NCBI GenBank assembly: GCA_025465355.1
Contig: JAODNN010000048.1
Span: 1 to 32,207 of the forward strand
Reading direction: 5' to 3'
Source of the DNA: Blastococcus sp.
GTDB lineage: Bacteria > Actinomycetota > Actinomycetes > Mycobacteriales > Geodermatophilaceae
Length of the DNA stretch: 32,207 nt
Part shown: positions 8,190 to 17,052 of the stretch, piece after piece
Layout of the letters: the number at the start of each line of letters is the position of its first letter
How positions within the stretch are numbered: the first letter of the stretch is position 1
Program-made: the position numbers and the translations under genes
Notes under the pieces: generated by a model
Databases searched by the model: none
The model's input: the letters and a program-made list of their open reading frames with translations, nothing else
Told to the model about the DNA's origin: nothing

Positions 8190-9553
8190 CGCAACATCAC
8201 CTGAGTCCCCCGCAGCAGCGGGGCCATCGTCGTGACTGCGAGGTCGGAGACCTTCCTCGGGTCCGTTCCGGTCTGATAGCCCAGGATGCTGCGCACGAAG
8301 TCCAGTTCCGCTGTCGATCCGGCCAGGGAGAAGGGCACCGACTTGCCCGACGTGGGGTTGGGGTTCCCGGCGCCCGGCGGCACGTCCTTCGGCCCGCTGC
8401 CGCCGAGGCAGTGCGGGTTTCCGGTGGTCGGGTTGTCCTTCGAGTTCACCCCGTCGTTCGTGGCGTTCGGGCAGTAGTACTCGCCGTGCTGGGCGGCCGT
8501 GATGATCGCGTCGATGTTGGTGAGACCACGGCAGTCGGGGCCGTTCGTGGCGCCGTACCTCGGCTGGTCCCCGGGGACGTACGGATTGCGCGGGGGCAGG
8601 GTGACCACGATGTTCAGGTTCAGCGCCGGGTCGCCGTCGGCACCGAAGGCCTGGCTGATCATCGGGTTGAACCGGGTCAGTCCGTTGAGCAGGCACGGGT
8701 ATTCCGGGGAGTACTTCGCGAAGACCCCGAGCACCGGCCGGGACGTGGCGGCGAGTGAGATCAGGTTGCGCTCGTTTGCCTCGAGGAAGCCTGCGGTCGT
8801 ATTCGCCGAGCTCGCCCCGACGGTGAAGGTGCGCCGCAGCTGCGCCGCCTGGTCCACCACAGTGCGGTTGGTGACGGCGAGGTTGTCCAGGACGGCGAGC
8901 AGGTCGTCAGCCGCCGACGAATAGGTGTCCGCGACGTCGGCCAGACCGGAGATGTCCGCCTTGAGCTGCGGGAGCACCGTGTTGATCTGGCTCGTGTACT
9001 GGCCGGTGTCGACCAGGTTCTGCCCCAGCGCGTTCCCTCTGCCGCGGAGCGCGTTGGCCACGGCGCCCAAGGTGTACGAGAGGTCCTGGGGCTGGACGGC
9101 CTTGAGCAACGGCAGCATGTCGTCGATGACCTTCTGCAGCTCGATGGCGTTGCGGGTGCGGTCCTGACCGATCACGTCACCGCCGGCCAGTCGTGCCGAG
9201 CCCGGGTGGTCCGGGGGGACCAGCGACACGAACCGCTCGCCGAACAGGGTCTTGGGCAGCAGCCGGGCGGTGACGTCGGCCGGGATCTGCGGGAGGTAGG
9301 CGGGGTCGATGGCCAGGTCGATGGTGGCGCCGTCGGTGCTCGCCGAGATCTTGCGGACCTCGCCGACGATGACCCCACGGACCTTGACGTCCGAGGCCTC
9401 CTGCAGCTGGTTGCCGGCCGTGTCCGTCTTCAGCGTCACCAGGGCCACGGTGGTGAAGGCCTTGTTGTAGCTGGCCACCGACAGACCCAGCAGCAGGGCC
9501 AGGACGACGAGGAATGCCAGCCCCTGGACCCGGCGGCGGATCACCTTGCTCAT
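8186..9553 (-). CDS. mceA: MCE family protein MceA
   Basis: A 455-residue MCE subunit, the first of the six and the longest here. Transmembrane anchor about 11-29; MCE domain about 36-115 (SDVKVRGVIVGEV, LFGERFVSLVPP); helical region to about 300; then the C-terminal domain typical of MceA proteins, with LLNGLTRFNPMISQAFGADG and a Pro/Asn/Gly-rich Cys-containing segment. The ATG at 9551-9553 lies 7 bp after the yrbEB stop. Within MCE systems this subunit is expected near the YrbE permeases. The presence of all of mceA to mceF in canonical order with no frame breaks suggests a working transporter. Confidence 0.94.
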   Translation of the reverse strand: MSKVIRRRVQGLAFLVVLALLLGLSVASYNKAFTTVALVTLKTDTAGNQLQEASDVKVRGVIVGEVRKISASTDGATIDLAIDPAYLPQIPADVTARLLPKTLFGERFVSLVPPDHPGSARLAGGDVIGQDRTRNAIELQKVIDDMLPLLKAVQPQDLSYTLGAVANALRGRGNALGQNLVDTGQYTSQINTVLPQLKADISGLADVADTYSSAADDLLAVLDNLAVTNRTVVDQAAQLRRTFTVGASSANTTAGFLEANERNLISLAATSRPVLGVFAKYSPEYPCLLNGLTRFNPMISQAFGADGDPALNLNIVVTLPPRNPYVPGDQPRYGATNGPDCRGLTNIDAIITAAQHGEYYCPNATNDGVNSKDNPTTGNPHCLGGSGPKDVPPGAGNPNPTSGKSVPFSLAGSTAELDFVRSILGYQTGTDPRKVSDLAVTTMAPLLRGTQVMLR

Positions 9554-9560
9554 CGCCGGT

Positions 9561-10430
9561 TCACCCCGCGATCCGGACGGTCGTCGTCGATCCCCAGATG
9601 GCCAGGGAGAGGAAGAGGTCGATGATGTTGATCGCGACGATGGAGAACCGGACGGCCCGGCCCACGGCCAGCCCCACACCCGCGGGACCACCGCCGGCCC
9701 GGTAGCCGTAGTAGCAGTGGGTCAGGATGATCACGACCGCGAACACCAGCACCTTGAGGAACGACCACAGCACGTCCTGCGGAGGCAGGAAGAGGTTGAA
9801 GTAGTGGTCGTACGTGCCGGCGGACTGCCCGTAGGCCTTCGTGGCGATGAGGCGGGTGGCGAAGTAGCTGGTCAGCAGGCCCAGCACGTAGAGCGGAATG
9901 ACGGCGATGAAGCCGGCGATGATCCGCGTGGTCACCAGGAACGGCAGCGAGGGCACGCCCATGACCTCGAGGGCGTCGATCTCCTCGTTGATCCGCATGG
10001 CGCCGATCTGGGCGGTGAAGCCGCAGCCGACGGTCGCCGACAGCGCCAGCCCGGCGACCAGCGGCGCGATCTCGCGGGTGTTGAAGTAGGCCGAGAGGAA
10101 CCCGGTGAACGCCGACGTGCCGAGCTGGTTGAGGGCGGCGTACCCCTGCAGCCCGACTTCGGTGCCGGTGAAGAAGGACAGGAACGCGATGACACCGACC
10201 GTGCCGCCGATGACCGCGAGCGCCCCGCTGCCGAAGGTGACCTCGGCCAGCAGCCGCATCGTCTCCTTCTTGTACCGCTTGACGGTGCGCGGGGTCCAGG
10301 CCAGCGCCCGGCCGTAGAAGCCGAGCTGGTCACCGAGGTCGTCCAGGGTGTCCAGCGGACGCCGGTAGACCTTGCGCACCACCCGGCGGGTGCCGACCTT
10401 GACCCGGTCGAGGGGCGACAGGAGCGCCAT
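9561..10430 (-). CDS. MlaE/YrbE-family permease, second (YrbEB)
   Basis: A 289-residue integral membrane protein of the MlaE permease family, with about five hydrophobic segments between residues 61 and 285. The family signature EEIDALEVMG is at 149-158, the cytoplasmic coupling segment that contacts the ATPase. A basic, hydrophilic N-terminus of about 50 residues precedes the first membrane helix. In MCE importers two YrbE proteins form the permease dimer below the MCE ring. The ATG at 10428-10430 has AAGGGG about 6 nt upstream and shares one base with the stop of the first permease. Confidence 0.94.
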   Translation of the reverse strand: MALLSPLDRVKVGTRRVVRKVYRRPLDTLDDLGDQLGFYGRALAWTPRTVKRYKKETMRLLAEVTFGSGALAVIGGTVGVIAFLSFFTGTEVGLQGYAALNQLGTSAFTGFLSAYFNTREIAPLVAGLALSATVGCGFTAQIGAMRINEEIDALEVMGVPSLPFLVTTRIIAGFIAVIPLYVLGLLTSYFATRLIATKAYGQSAGTYDHYFNLFLPPQDVLWSFLKVLVFAVVIILTHCYYGYRAGGGPAGVGLAVGRAVRFSIVAINIIDLFLSLAIWGSTTTVRIAG

Positions 10431-11245
10431 CAGTGCCCCTTCGGCGGAACGAGCTGGAAGTAGATCGCGGTGATCACGAAGTTCACGGCGAACAGCAGCA
10501 GGAACGTGACGACCACGGACTGGTTCACCGCGTCACCCACGCCCTTGGGGCCACCCCCGGCGCGCAGGCCCTTGAAGGAGGCCACGATCGACGCGATCAG
10601 CCCGAAGATGAGGGCCTTGATCTCCCCGGACCAGAAGTCCTGGACCTGCGCCAGCGCGCTGAACGAGGCGAGGTAGGCGCCCGGCGTGCCGCCCTGCAGG
10701 ATCACGTTGAAGAAGTAGCCCCCGGCGACACCGACCACGCTGACCAGCCCGTTGAGCAGGACGGCGACCAGCATGCAGCCGAGGACACGGGGGACGACGA
10801 GGCGCTGGATCGGGCTGATGCCCAGCACCTCCATCGCGTCGATCTCGTCGCGGATCTTCCGCGCACCGAGGTCAGCGCAGATGGCCGAGCCACCGGCCCC
10901 GGCGATCAGCAGAGCGGTCACGATCGGGCTCGCCTCACGGAGCACTGCCAGCACCGACGCGGACCCGGTGAACGACTGCGCACCCAGCTGGCGGGTCAGC
11001 GAGCCGAGCTGCAGGGCGATCACCGCGCCGAACGGGATCGCCACCAGTGCGGTCGGCAGGATCGTCACGCTGGCGATGAACCAGGTCTGCTGGATGAACT
11101 CGCGGATCTGGAAGGGCCGCTTGGGCAGGGCCCTGATGGTGTCCAGCGCGAAGGCGAACAGGTTGCCGCTCGCTGCGAGCGGGCGCGTGGGCGAGAACTT
11201 GCCGTCCAGCAGGCCCGGGGCCGCCGGCTTATCGGTCGCCGTCAC
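10430..11245 (-). CDS. MlaE/YrbE-family permease, first (YrbEA)
   Basis: A 271-residue MlaE-family permease, partner of the following gene. The signature RDEIDAMEVLG is at 132-142 and hydrophobic segments fill residues 55-265. The motif FKGLRAGGGPKGVG before the last helices is typical of YrbE proteins. It starts at GTG 11243-11245, overlapping the mceG stop by 4 bp (GTGA), which ties permease synthesis to the ATPase. The role is translocation of lipid across the cytoplasmic membrane together with YrbEB and MceG. Confidence 0.94.
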   Translation of the reverse strand: MTATDKPAAPGLLDGKFSPTRPLAASGNLFAFALDTIRALPKRPFQIREFIQQTWFIASVTILPTALVAIPFGAVIALQLGSLTRQLGAQSFTGSASVLAVLREASPIVTALLIAGAGGSAICADLGARKIRDEIDAMEVLGISPIQRLVVPRVLGCMLVAVLLNGLVSVVGVAGGYFFNVILQGGTPGAYLASFSALAQVQDFWSGEIKALIFGLIASIVASFKGLRAGGGPKGVGDAVNQSVVVTFLLLFAVNFVITAIYFQLVPPKGH

Positions 11246-12378
11246 CCCTCACCCCCCTGACGCGGCAAGGTGGCGGTAGCGGTGCGACTGGTCCCGTCGC
11301 CGCCGTTCTCGGGCCCCCAGTGCCTCCCGCCTGACCCCTGGGTGGGCTCGTAGGCGCCGGAGTCGGCCTTGGCCAGCAGGTCCTCGGGGAGTGACGCGCG
11401 GATGGCCGCGGCGGTGTCCTGGTCGAACTCGTGCAGCATCCGCGCGACCCGCTCCTGGCGGCGGCGCTGCGCCTTGCGCTCGGGCAGACCCTCGGTCGGC
11501 TCCAGCTGCGGCGGAACCGCCTCTCCGCCGGAGGCACCCTTCGGGCCGACACCGTTGTGCGAGTCGCCGCCGCGGGCCTCCAGCGCGGCCATCTCCGCCT
11601 CGACCTGGGCGACGTCCTTCTCCTCGCTCATGCCGATCGGCCCCTCGCGCCGGCCGTTGAGGAACTGCCGGACCACCGGCTCCTGCGAGGTGAGCAGCTG
11701 CTCCCGTGGGCCGAACATCACGAGGTTCTTGCGGAACAGCAGGCCGAGGTTGTCGGGCACGGTGCGCGCGGTGCCGATGTCGTGGGTGACGATGAGGAAG
11801 GTCGCGTCGATCTGCGCGTTGAGGTCGACGATCAGCTGGTTGAGGTACGCGACGCGCACCGGGTCGAGCCCGGAGTCGGGCTCGTCGAAGAGGATCACCT
11901 CGGGGTCGAGGACCAGGGCCCGCGCGATGCCGGCCCGCTTGCGCATACCGCCGGAGATCTCACCCGGGAGCTTCTCCTCGGTCCCGGAGAGGCCGACCAT
12001 CTCCATCTTCTCGAGGACGATGCTCTTGATCTCCGACTCGCTCTTCTTGGTGTGCTCGCGCAGTGGGAAGGCGATGTTGTCGTAGAGGTTCATGGAGCCG
12101 AAGAGCGCGCCGTCCTGGAACAGGACACCGAAGAGCTTCCGGGTCTCGTAGAGCTTGTGCTCGCTACAGGTGACGATGTCGACGTCGTTGAGGACGATCG
12201 AGCCCCGCTCCGGCTTGAGCAGCCCGACCAGCGACTTCAGGAAGACCGACTTCCCGGTACCCGACGGCCCGAGCAGGACGGAGATCTCACCAGGGGGCAG
12301 CGTCAGCGTGACGTCACTCCAGATGTTCTGACTTCCGAAGGACTTGGTGAGTCCCTCGACCTCCACCGCGACGCCCAC
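11242..12378 (-). CDS. mceG: ABC transporter ATPase MceG (Mkl)
   Basis: A 378-residue ATPase that should energise the MCE importer. Visible motifs: Walker A GPSGTGKS (37-44), Q-loop Gln88, signature SGGMRKRAGIARAL (from 142; the MRKR form is typical of MlaF/Mkl proteins), Walker B ILFDEPDSGLDP (from 162) and H-loop His199. A charged C-terminal extension of about 130 residues follows, as in mycobacterial Mkl, where it is thought to matter for stability or permease contact. Start: GTG 12376-12378, with GGAGGGA 9 nt upstream; the open frame to 12495 is an Arg-rich upstream reading. It is the first gene of the operon. Mkl lies between rplL and rpoB in Mycobacterium too, so this is the ancestral locus. 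Confidence 0.94.
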   Translation of the reverse strand: MGVAVEVEGLTKSFGSQNIWSDVTLTLPPGEISVLLGPSGTGKSVFLKSLVGLLKPERGSIVLNDVDIVTCSEHKLYETRKLFGVLFQDGALFGSMNLYDNIAFPLREHTKKSESEIKSIVLEKMEMVGLSGTEEKLPGEISGGMRKRAGIARALVLDPEVILFDEPDSGLDPVRVAYLNQLIVDLNAQIDATFLIVTHDIGTARTVPDNLGLLFRKNLVMFGPREQLLTSQEPVVRQFLNGRREGPIGMSEEKDVAQVEAEMAALEARGGDSHNGVGPKGASGGEAVPPQLEPTEGLPERKAQRRRQERVARMLHEFDQDTAAAIRASLPEDLLAKADSGAYEPTQGSGGRHWGPENGGDGTSRTATATLPRQGGEG

Positions 12379-12525
12379 GTGTGCCCGTCCCTCCGCTCCG
12401 GCTGCGCTACCGGTTCCCCGCCCCGCCGCAAAGGCGAGCCCCGGCAGTCTGCGGCGTAACGGTCCCGTCCGCATCCGGACGCCTGTGTGCCGCATCTACT
12501 GGTGGGTAACGACGACGCCTGCGAC

Positions 12526-12555
12526 AGGTTACGTGTGTCACGCGGTTTCCGTGAC
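12526..12555 (-). promoter_or_regulatory. Candidate mce operon promoter with overlapping operator
   Basis: On the minus strand a -10-like TAACCT (12526-12531) lies just downstream of a perfect inverted repeat, GTCACG-N7-CGTGAC (12537-12542 and 12550-12555). The repeat covers the expected -35/spacer region, as a repressor operator would. No good -35 hexamer is visible. The implied leader to the mceG GTG is about 140 nt. No regulator gene is encoded next to it. Nothing else is seen in 12379-12651. Confidence 0.35.
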
Positions 12556-12651
12556 CCGGATCTCCCCTATCCCTCCGTCGGGCGGCGGATACGCACCGTT
12601 CGGGGACACGTCACCGCGGTCGACCGTCAGTGGACGGGGACGGGGGTTGCG

Positions 12652-14416
12652 TCAGGGCCATGCGCTGTCGGACCTCACCGGTGCGGCCACGAGCCGTCCA
12701 CGGGGGCCGCCCGCAGGCATCCGCTCCGGCGTGCCGACGTCGGTCTCCGCGGGAAACGCCTCTGGCACCGAGCGCGCCCCGGCGTCCGTAGCGGACTCCC
12801 GTGCCAGCAGCCAGACCAGTGCGAGCCCGGCAATGACCAGCATGGCGAGCAGTCCCGCGATCACGGTCGGCGACCACGCCGCCCAGCCGAAGAACCGGTC
12901 GACGGCGTCGCCCCACGAACGACCACGGTCGGCGTAGTAAAGGCGGAACCCCAGCATGGCGCCCTGCACGGTGATCCCGAGACCGGCCAGGGCAACCCCC
13001 GGAAGGAGCCATGCGGACGGTAGCCGGGCGAGGCGCACGAGCCCGACTGCGAAGAAGACGGCGACCGGAACGAGCAGCACGAACAGATACCGCCCCTGGA
13101 GGCCAGGCAGGTTGTGGGACTCCAGATGTGCCCGGTAGGCCGAGGTGAAGAGAACTCCGGTCGCGGATCCCACCCCCAGCAGCATGACCAGCCGGTCGGC
13201 CAGCCGCTGCCGCGACACGACTCCGGCCACGCAGAGGACCGTGAAGAGAGCCGCCAGACAACCCGTGAAGGCATTGACCGCCGGGGCGTGGAACACCCCG
13301 AGATCGCCGAAGAAGGACCACCGGATCCGGCCGACGAACACCCGGAGGAACTGCAGAACGCTCATCGGTTCGGCGGAGCCCTTCGGGACCAGGTAGGCCG
13401 CGGGTTGGATCCGGCCGAAGCCCACCACGTTGAGTGCCCACCACCATCCCCCCAGTACGAACGCCAGGCCCAGGACGCCCGCGGTGGCGGTGAGTGCGGG
13501 ACGTCCCCAGGTACGCAGCGACCCAGGCCGGGCGCGGGAGTACGCGATTGCGATCGCGAAACGGGACGCTCGGCAGCAGGGCCAGCGCCGTGCCCTTGGT
13601 CCAGAAGGCCACGGCGATCGCGACGGACAGCGCGAGAAGGCGCCGCCGCGAGGGCCCCGAGCAGGTGATCTTGAGCAGCAGCGCCCAGATCACCGAGGTG
13701 GCAGCGATCGTCATCCCGTCGTTCGACACGGCTCCGGCGATGTACCGCACCTCCGGGATGAATAGGGGGACGAATGCGGCGATCCTCCCCACCGACTCCC
13801 TGCCGGACAATTCCCTCGCCGCGACGTAGCAGCAGACCGGGACGGTCGCAGCGACCATGAACGCCGAGATGGCCCGCAACAGAAAGATCGCGCGGTCGTA
13901 GCGCCATTCCCCCGCCCCGGCGAGGTCGTAGACGGCTGCCGCGATGCCGTAGTAGCCCGGCGGGTGCTGGGTCATCTGGTCGATGGGCCCACCCTGCTCG
14001 GGCCCGTGGTCGAGCTCGCGGAAGGACTTCCGGTCGGCGACCCCGGTCGGTACGACGTCGGTGAACGACGGCGCGCCCGGAGGGAAGGCGGCGGCCCCGG
14101 GCAGCACCGTCCTGGGCCCACCTGCGATGGCGCCGGAGAGCTGCAGCGCGCGCAGCGTCTCGTCTTCGATGCGTACATCCCCCGGTCGGGGCCAGCCTCC
14201 CCCCTCCGCGACCCGCACCACGCTGTTGACGTGCTGCAGCTCGTCCGGCGCGCGGAAGTCCGGTACCAGGACCGCCCACAGCAGGCTCGACAGGAACAGC
14301 AGGACCGACGCCAGCGCCACCGTCGCCGGTATCCGTCGTCGCAGCCCCGACACCGCTGTGTCGATGTCCCGACGCTGCGCGGAGGGACCCCCGTCCGGTG
14401 GGCGGTGGAAGAGCAA
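12652..14416 (-). pseudogene. DUF2142 / GT-C-like membrane protein, frameshifted
   Basis: A polytopic membrane protein in two reading frames. The first part (from about 14416) has an early helix, then LVPDFRAPDELQHVNSVVR, HPPGYYGIAAAVYDLAGAGEW and AVSNDGMTIAATSVIWALLL. These are typical of DUF2142 proteins, relatives of GT-C glycosyltransferases in which acidic residues of the first loop are important. Around 13552-13580 the homologous reading jumps by one base, from ...ALALLPSVP into FAIAIAYSRARPGSLRTWG..., and continues with at least six more helices to the TGA at 12652. One surplus base, for instance in the TTT of CCCGTTTCGC, would explain it. It could be a real null mutation or a sequencing error. 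The start is TTG 14414-14416; a GTG about 21 codons later is possible. It would act on cell-surface polysaccharide or lipid-linked sugar, by inference. Confidence 0.75.
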
Positions 14417-14576
14417 GGCTCGGTCTCACTTCCCGCCGGGTGAGCCCGGCATGTATGCGCAAGACGGCGCCGGGGGCTCGGCTTTCGCAGGTCCCGGCGC
14501 GTCAGTGGTCGGCTCACCGGCGATTCTCGCCTGCGGACGGCGCGACGTCGGTTAACCGGACTGGGCGCGGCGTGCA

Positions 14577-14612
14577 GCAGGGGCCGCCCTCCCGGAGGAG
14601 GACGGCCCCTGC
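14577..14612 (-). terminator. Strong hairpin terminator after rplL
   Basis: A 16-bp stem (arms 14577-14592 and 14597-14612) with a 4-nt loop. Read on the minus strand the loop is UCCG closed by C-G, an extra-stable UNCG tetraloop, and the only imperfection is one G·U pair. It lies 125 bp after the rplL stop and can end the secE-to-rplL transcription unit. No T-run follows. Confidence 0.7.
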
Positions 14613-14656
14613 GACGTGCGGTGGTGCTTCCCGGTCAGACCGGGTACGGCCTCGCT

Positions 14657-14713
14657 TTGAAAGGACCCCCTGCCCCCCACCACTCGCACGCTCGCGGCGG
14701 GACCCTGCAGGGA
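14657..14713. repeat. GC-rich hairpin element after rplL (member of a local repeat family)
   Basis: This stretch lies 24 bp from the rplL stop. It reads GAAAGGACCCCC, then a C-rich run, CGCACGCTCGCGGCGGGACCC and TGCAGGG on the plus strand. It closely resembles, in the other orientation, the element after rplK, and is related to those after nusG and the EAL gene. Its function is unknown; it may be a transcript-end or protein-binding element. Confidence 0.45.
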
Positions 14714-14736
14714 GCCTGAGGCAGCGGAGCCCTACA

Positions 14737-15129
14737 TCACTTGACGGTGACGGTGGCGCCGGCGCCCTCGAGGGCGGCCTTGGCCTTCTCCGCGGCGTCC
14801 TTGGCGACCTTCTCCAGGACCGGCTTCGGCGCGTTGTCGACCAGGTCCTTGGCCTCCTTGAGGCCGAGCGAGGTCAGCGTGCGCACCTCCTTGATGACCT
14901 GGATCTTCTTGTCGCCGGGGCTCTCGAGGATGACGTCGAACTCGTCCTGCTCGGCGGCCTCCTCAGCGCCACCGCCACCGCCGCCGGCGGCGGGGGCGGC
15001 CGCGACGGCCACGGGGGCAGCCGCGGTGACGTCGAAGGTCTCCTCGAACTGCTTCACGAAGTCCGACAGCTCCAGGAGGGTCATCTCCTTGAACGCGTCG
15101 AGCAGCTCCGTGCTGGAAAGCTTGGCCAT
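14737..15129 (-). CDS. rplL: 50S ribosomal protein L7/L12
   Basis: A 130-residue protein with the three parts of L7/L12: an N-terminal dimerisation domain (about 1-50) that binds L10, an Ala/Gly-rich hinge (about 38-58, with a run of six Gly) and a C-terminal domain (about 60-130, [21 protein letters not shown]...[13 protein letters not shown]) that contacts elongation factors. The length is normal for actinobacteria. The ATG at 15127-15129 has a purine-rich GAAGGAGA site upstream. It lies 17 bp after rplJ, and the pair is normally co-transcribed and autoregulated by the L10–L12 complex. Confidence 0.97.
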   Translation of the reverse strand: MAKLSSTELLDAFKEMTLLELSDFVKQFEETFDVTAAAPVAVAAAPAAGGGGGGAEEAAEQDEFDVILESPGDKKIQVIKEVRTLTSLGLKEAKDLVDNAPKPVLEKVAKDAAEKAKAALEGAGATVTVK

Positions 15130-15146
15130 GTCTGTCTCCTTCTGGG

Positions 15147-15803
15147 TCAGTCGGTGGTGGCCGCAGCCGGGGACTCAGCGTCCGCGGTGGCAGCGTCGGT
15201 GTCGGGGGTGGTGTCAGCAGCAGCGGTGTCGTCCGCGGCGGCCTCCGCAGAGGGCGCCTCCGCGGCAGGAGCCTCGGCAGCCGGGGTGTCGGCGGCCTTC
15301 TTCTCCTCCAGCGCGGCGACCAGGCGGGCGACCTGGGACAGCGGGGCCTGGAACAGCCCGGCAGCCTTGGTGAGGTTGCCCTTCATCGCGCCGGCGAGCT
15401 TGGCCAGGAGCACCTCACGGCTCTCGACGTCAGCGAGGCGGGTGACCTCGCGGGCATCGACCGTGCGGCCCTCGACCACGCCGCCCTTGACGACGAGCAT
15501 CGGGTTGGCCCGCGCGAAGTCACGGATCGCCTTGGCCGCCTCGACCGGGTCACCCTCGATGAAGGCGATCGCGGTCGGGCCGCTGAGCAGCGGGGCCAGG
15601 TCGGAGAATCCGACCGAGTCCGCCGCCCGCTTCGTCAGGGTGTTCTTGACGACGTTGTAGCTGCTGCCCTCACCGAGGGAACGACGCAGCTGGGTCAGCT
15701 GCGCCACGGTCAGCCCGCGGTACTCGGTGAGCACCGCCGCACTCGAGTTCTGAAAGAGCTCGGTGATCTCGTCGATCACCGCGGCCTTCGCCTGCGTGGG
15801 CAT
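15147..15803 (-). CDS. rplJ: 50S ribosomal protein L10
   Basis: A 218-residue L10 that anchors the L7/L12 stalk to 23S rRNA. The N-terminal core has [20 protein letters not shown] and [12 protein letters not shown], the C-terminal helix carries the L12-binding region, and an Ala/Glu/Asp-rich tail of about 45 residues follows, as in other actinobacteria. Start: ATG 15801-15803 ([12 protein letters not shown]), with GAGAGGAGG directly upstream. The open frame to 15833 would include ten additional residues without a ribosome-binding site. A long structured leader precedes it. Confidence 0.96.
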   Translation of the reverse strand: MPTQAKAAVIDEITELFQNSSAAVLTEYRGLTVAQLTQLRRSLGEGSSYNVVKNTLTKRAADSVGFSDLAPLLSGPTAIAFIEGDPVEAAKAIRDFARANPMLVVKGGVVEGRTVDAREVTRLADVESREVLLAKLAGAMKGNLTKAAGLFQAPLSQVARLVAALEEKKAADTPAAEAPAAEAPSAEAAADDTAAADTTPDTDAATADAESPAAATTD

Positions 15804-15909
15804 GGGCCTCCTCTCGTCTGTCGGGGCGACCACCGGCCGATGCGCGACGACGGACGATCAACGGCCCGGAGACGAGGAACGCCCCGGCGCAGGGCGCACG
15901 GGGCGAGAA

Positions 15910-15980
15910 CCGGACGACGAGCGTCCGGCGATCGAACCGTCCACCTGCGCGGGTCGCCCGGAATCGGGACCTTCGATCGC
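15910..15980 (-). promoter_or_regulatory. Probable autoregulatory L10 leader RNA
   Basis: Upstream of rplJ the leader can fold into a 7-bp hairpin (15910-15916 / 15922-15928, loop 5 nt). Next to it is a 9-bp perfect stem GCGATCGAA / TTCGATCGC (15928-15936 / 15972-15980) enclosing about 35 nt with further pairing potential. In many bacteria the L10–L12 complex binds such a leader to repress rplJL translation. This assignment rests on position and structure, not on a sequence model match. Confidence 0.5.
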
Positions 15981-16024
15981 ACGCGGACGTACGACGACCA
16001 GCGGTCTTGGGGGGAACAGAGGCA

Positions 16025-16055
16025 AGGGTACGCGACCGATCTGGACGACCGGTAA
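16025..16055 (-). promoter_or_regulatory. Possible rplJL promoter
   Basis: Minus strand: -10-like TACCCT (16025-16030) and -35-like TTACCG (16050-16055), spaced 19 nt, longer than ideal. It lies after the rplA terminator and before the structured leader, where an rplJ promoter is expected. Confidence 0.35.
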
Positions 16056-16098
16056 CCGCCCGGGCGATCGGCCCGATCCGGCGACCGCGGAACGCCGA

Positions 16099-16129
16099 GG
16101 GCCCCGCAGCGGCGTGCGCTGCGGGGCCC
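16099..16129 (-). terminator. Hairpin terminator after rplK–rplA
   Basis: A perfect 13-bp stem (GGGCCCCGCAGCG / CGCTGCGGGGCCC) with a 5-nt loop, about 75 bp after the rplA stop. A smaller hairpin (CACCCC / GGGGTG, 16162-16183) lies between it and the stop. This is consistent with termination or attenuation between rplA and rplJ. Confidence 0.65.
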
Positions 16130-16201
16130 GGCGAGGCGACTGTCGGCCCCGTCCAGAGGCTCACCCCGAGCCTGCGAGGGGTGCGGAGGACGGGTCCTCT
16201 T

Positions 16202-16921
16202 TCAGGCGGTGGGCTCGTCCACCGTCAGGTTGCGCGTGCGGTTCGGGTCGACCTGGATGCCCGGGCCCATCGTCGTGGAGATGGTGACCTTCTTCAGGTA
16301 CCGGCCCTTGGCCGACGACGGCTTGGCCCGCAGGACCTCGTCGAGGGCGGCGGCGTAGTTCTCCACGAGCTTGGCCTCGTCGAAGGACGCCTTGCCGATC
16401 ACCAGGTGCAGGTTGGCCTGCTTGTCGACGCGGAAGTTGATCTTCCCGCCCTTGATGTCGTTGACCGCCTTGGTGACGTCGGGGGTCACCGTGCCGGTCT
16501 TCGGGTTCGGCATCAGGCCACGGGGGCCGAGGATGCGGGCGATCCGGCCCACCTTGGCCATCTGGTCAGGGGTGGCGATCGCCGCGTCGAAGTCCAGGAA
16601 ACCGCCCTGGATGCGCTCGATCAGGTCGTCGGAGCCCACGACGTCGGCACCGGCGGCCTCGGCCTCGGCTGCCTTGTCACCCGTCGCGAAGACGATGACG
16701 CGGGCCGTCTTGCCAGTGCCGTGCGGCAGGTTGACGGTGCCGCGGACCATCTGGTCGGCCTTGCGCGGGTCGACGCCCAGGCGCATGGCCACCTCGACGG
16801 TGGCGTCGTACTTCGTCGGCGAGGTCTGCTTCGCCAGGCCGGCGGCCTGGAGCGGGCTGTACAGACGCTCGCGGTCGACCTGCTCGGCCGCCTTGCGGTA
16901 GTTCTTGCCGTGCTTCGCCAT
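16202..16921 (-). CDS. rplA: 50S ribosomal protein L1
   Basis: A 239-residue L1 of normal length. It carries the signature region [27 protein letters not shown] and the [21 protein letters not shown] segment. L1 forms the mobile stalk by the E site and can repress its own operon by binding mRNA. Start: ATG 16919-16921 ([11 protein letters not shown]), with GAGAGGA 7 nt upstream; the frame is open to 16990 but that is untranslated sequence. It lies 131 bp after rplK, and the gap contains a hairpin. Confidence 0.97.
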   Translation of the reverse strand: MAKHGKNYRKAAEQVDRERLYSPLQAAGLAKQTSPTKYDATVEVAMRLGVDPRKADQMVRGTVNLPHGTGKTARVIVFATGDKAAEAEAAGADVVGSDDLIERIQGGFLDFDAAIATPDQMAKVGRIARILGPRGLMPNPKTGTVTPDVTKAVNDIKGGKINFRVDKQANLHLVIGKASFDEAKLVENYAAALDEVLRAKPSSAKGRYLKKVTISTTMGPGIQVDPNRTRNLTVDEPTA

Positions 16922-16996
16922 GAGACGTCCTCTCGCGGGGTGTTCGCCCCCGTCGGTGTGGTTCGCAGGCCCGGCGACAGGCCCTCCCACAGGTGG

Positions 16997-17041
16997 CCTC
17001 CTCCCGGGACCCGCCGCGAGCTTGCGGGGGTGGGGAGGAGG
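16997..17041 (-). repeat. GC-rich hairpin between rplK and rplA (repeat family member)
   Basis: Arms CCTCCTCCC (16997-17005) and GGGAGGAGG (17033-17041) enclose a second pairing CCCGC / GCGGG around GAGCTT. The element begins 12 bp after the rplK stop. It shares the core GGGACCCGCCGCGAGC with the element after the EAL gene and, inverted, with that after rplL. It may be an attenuator or a 3'-end stabiliser. Confidence 0.5.
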
Positions 17042-17052
17042 AGGTCCTTCTG

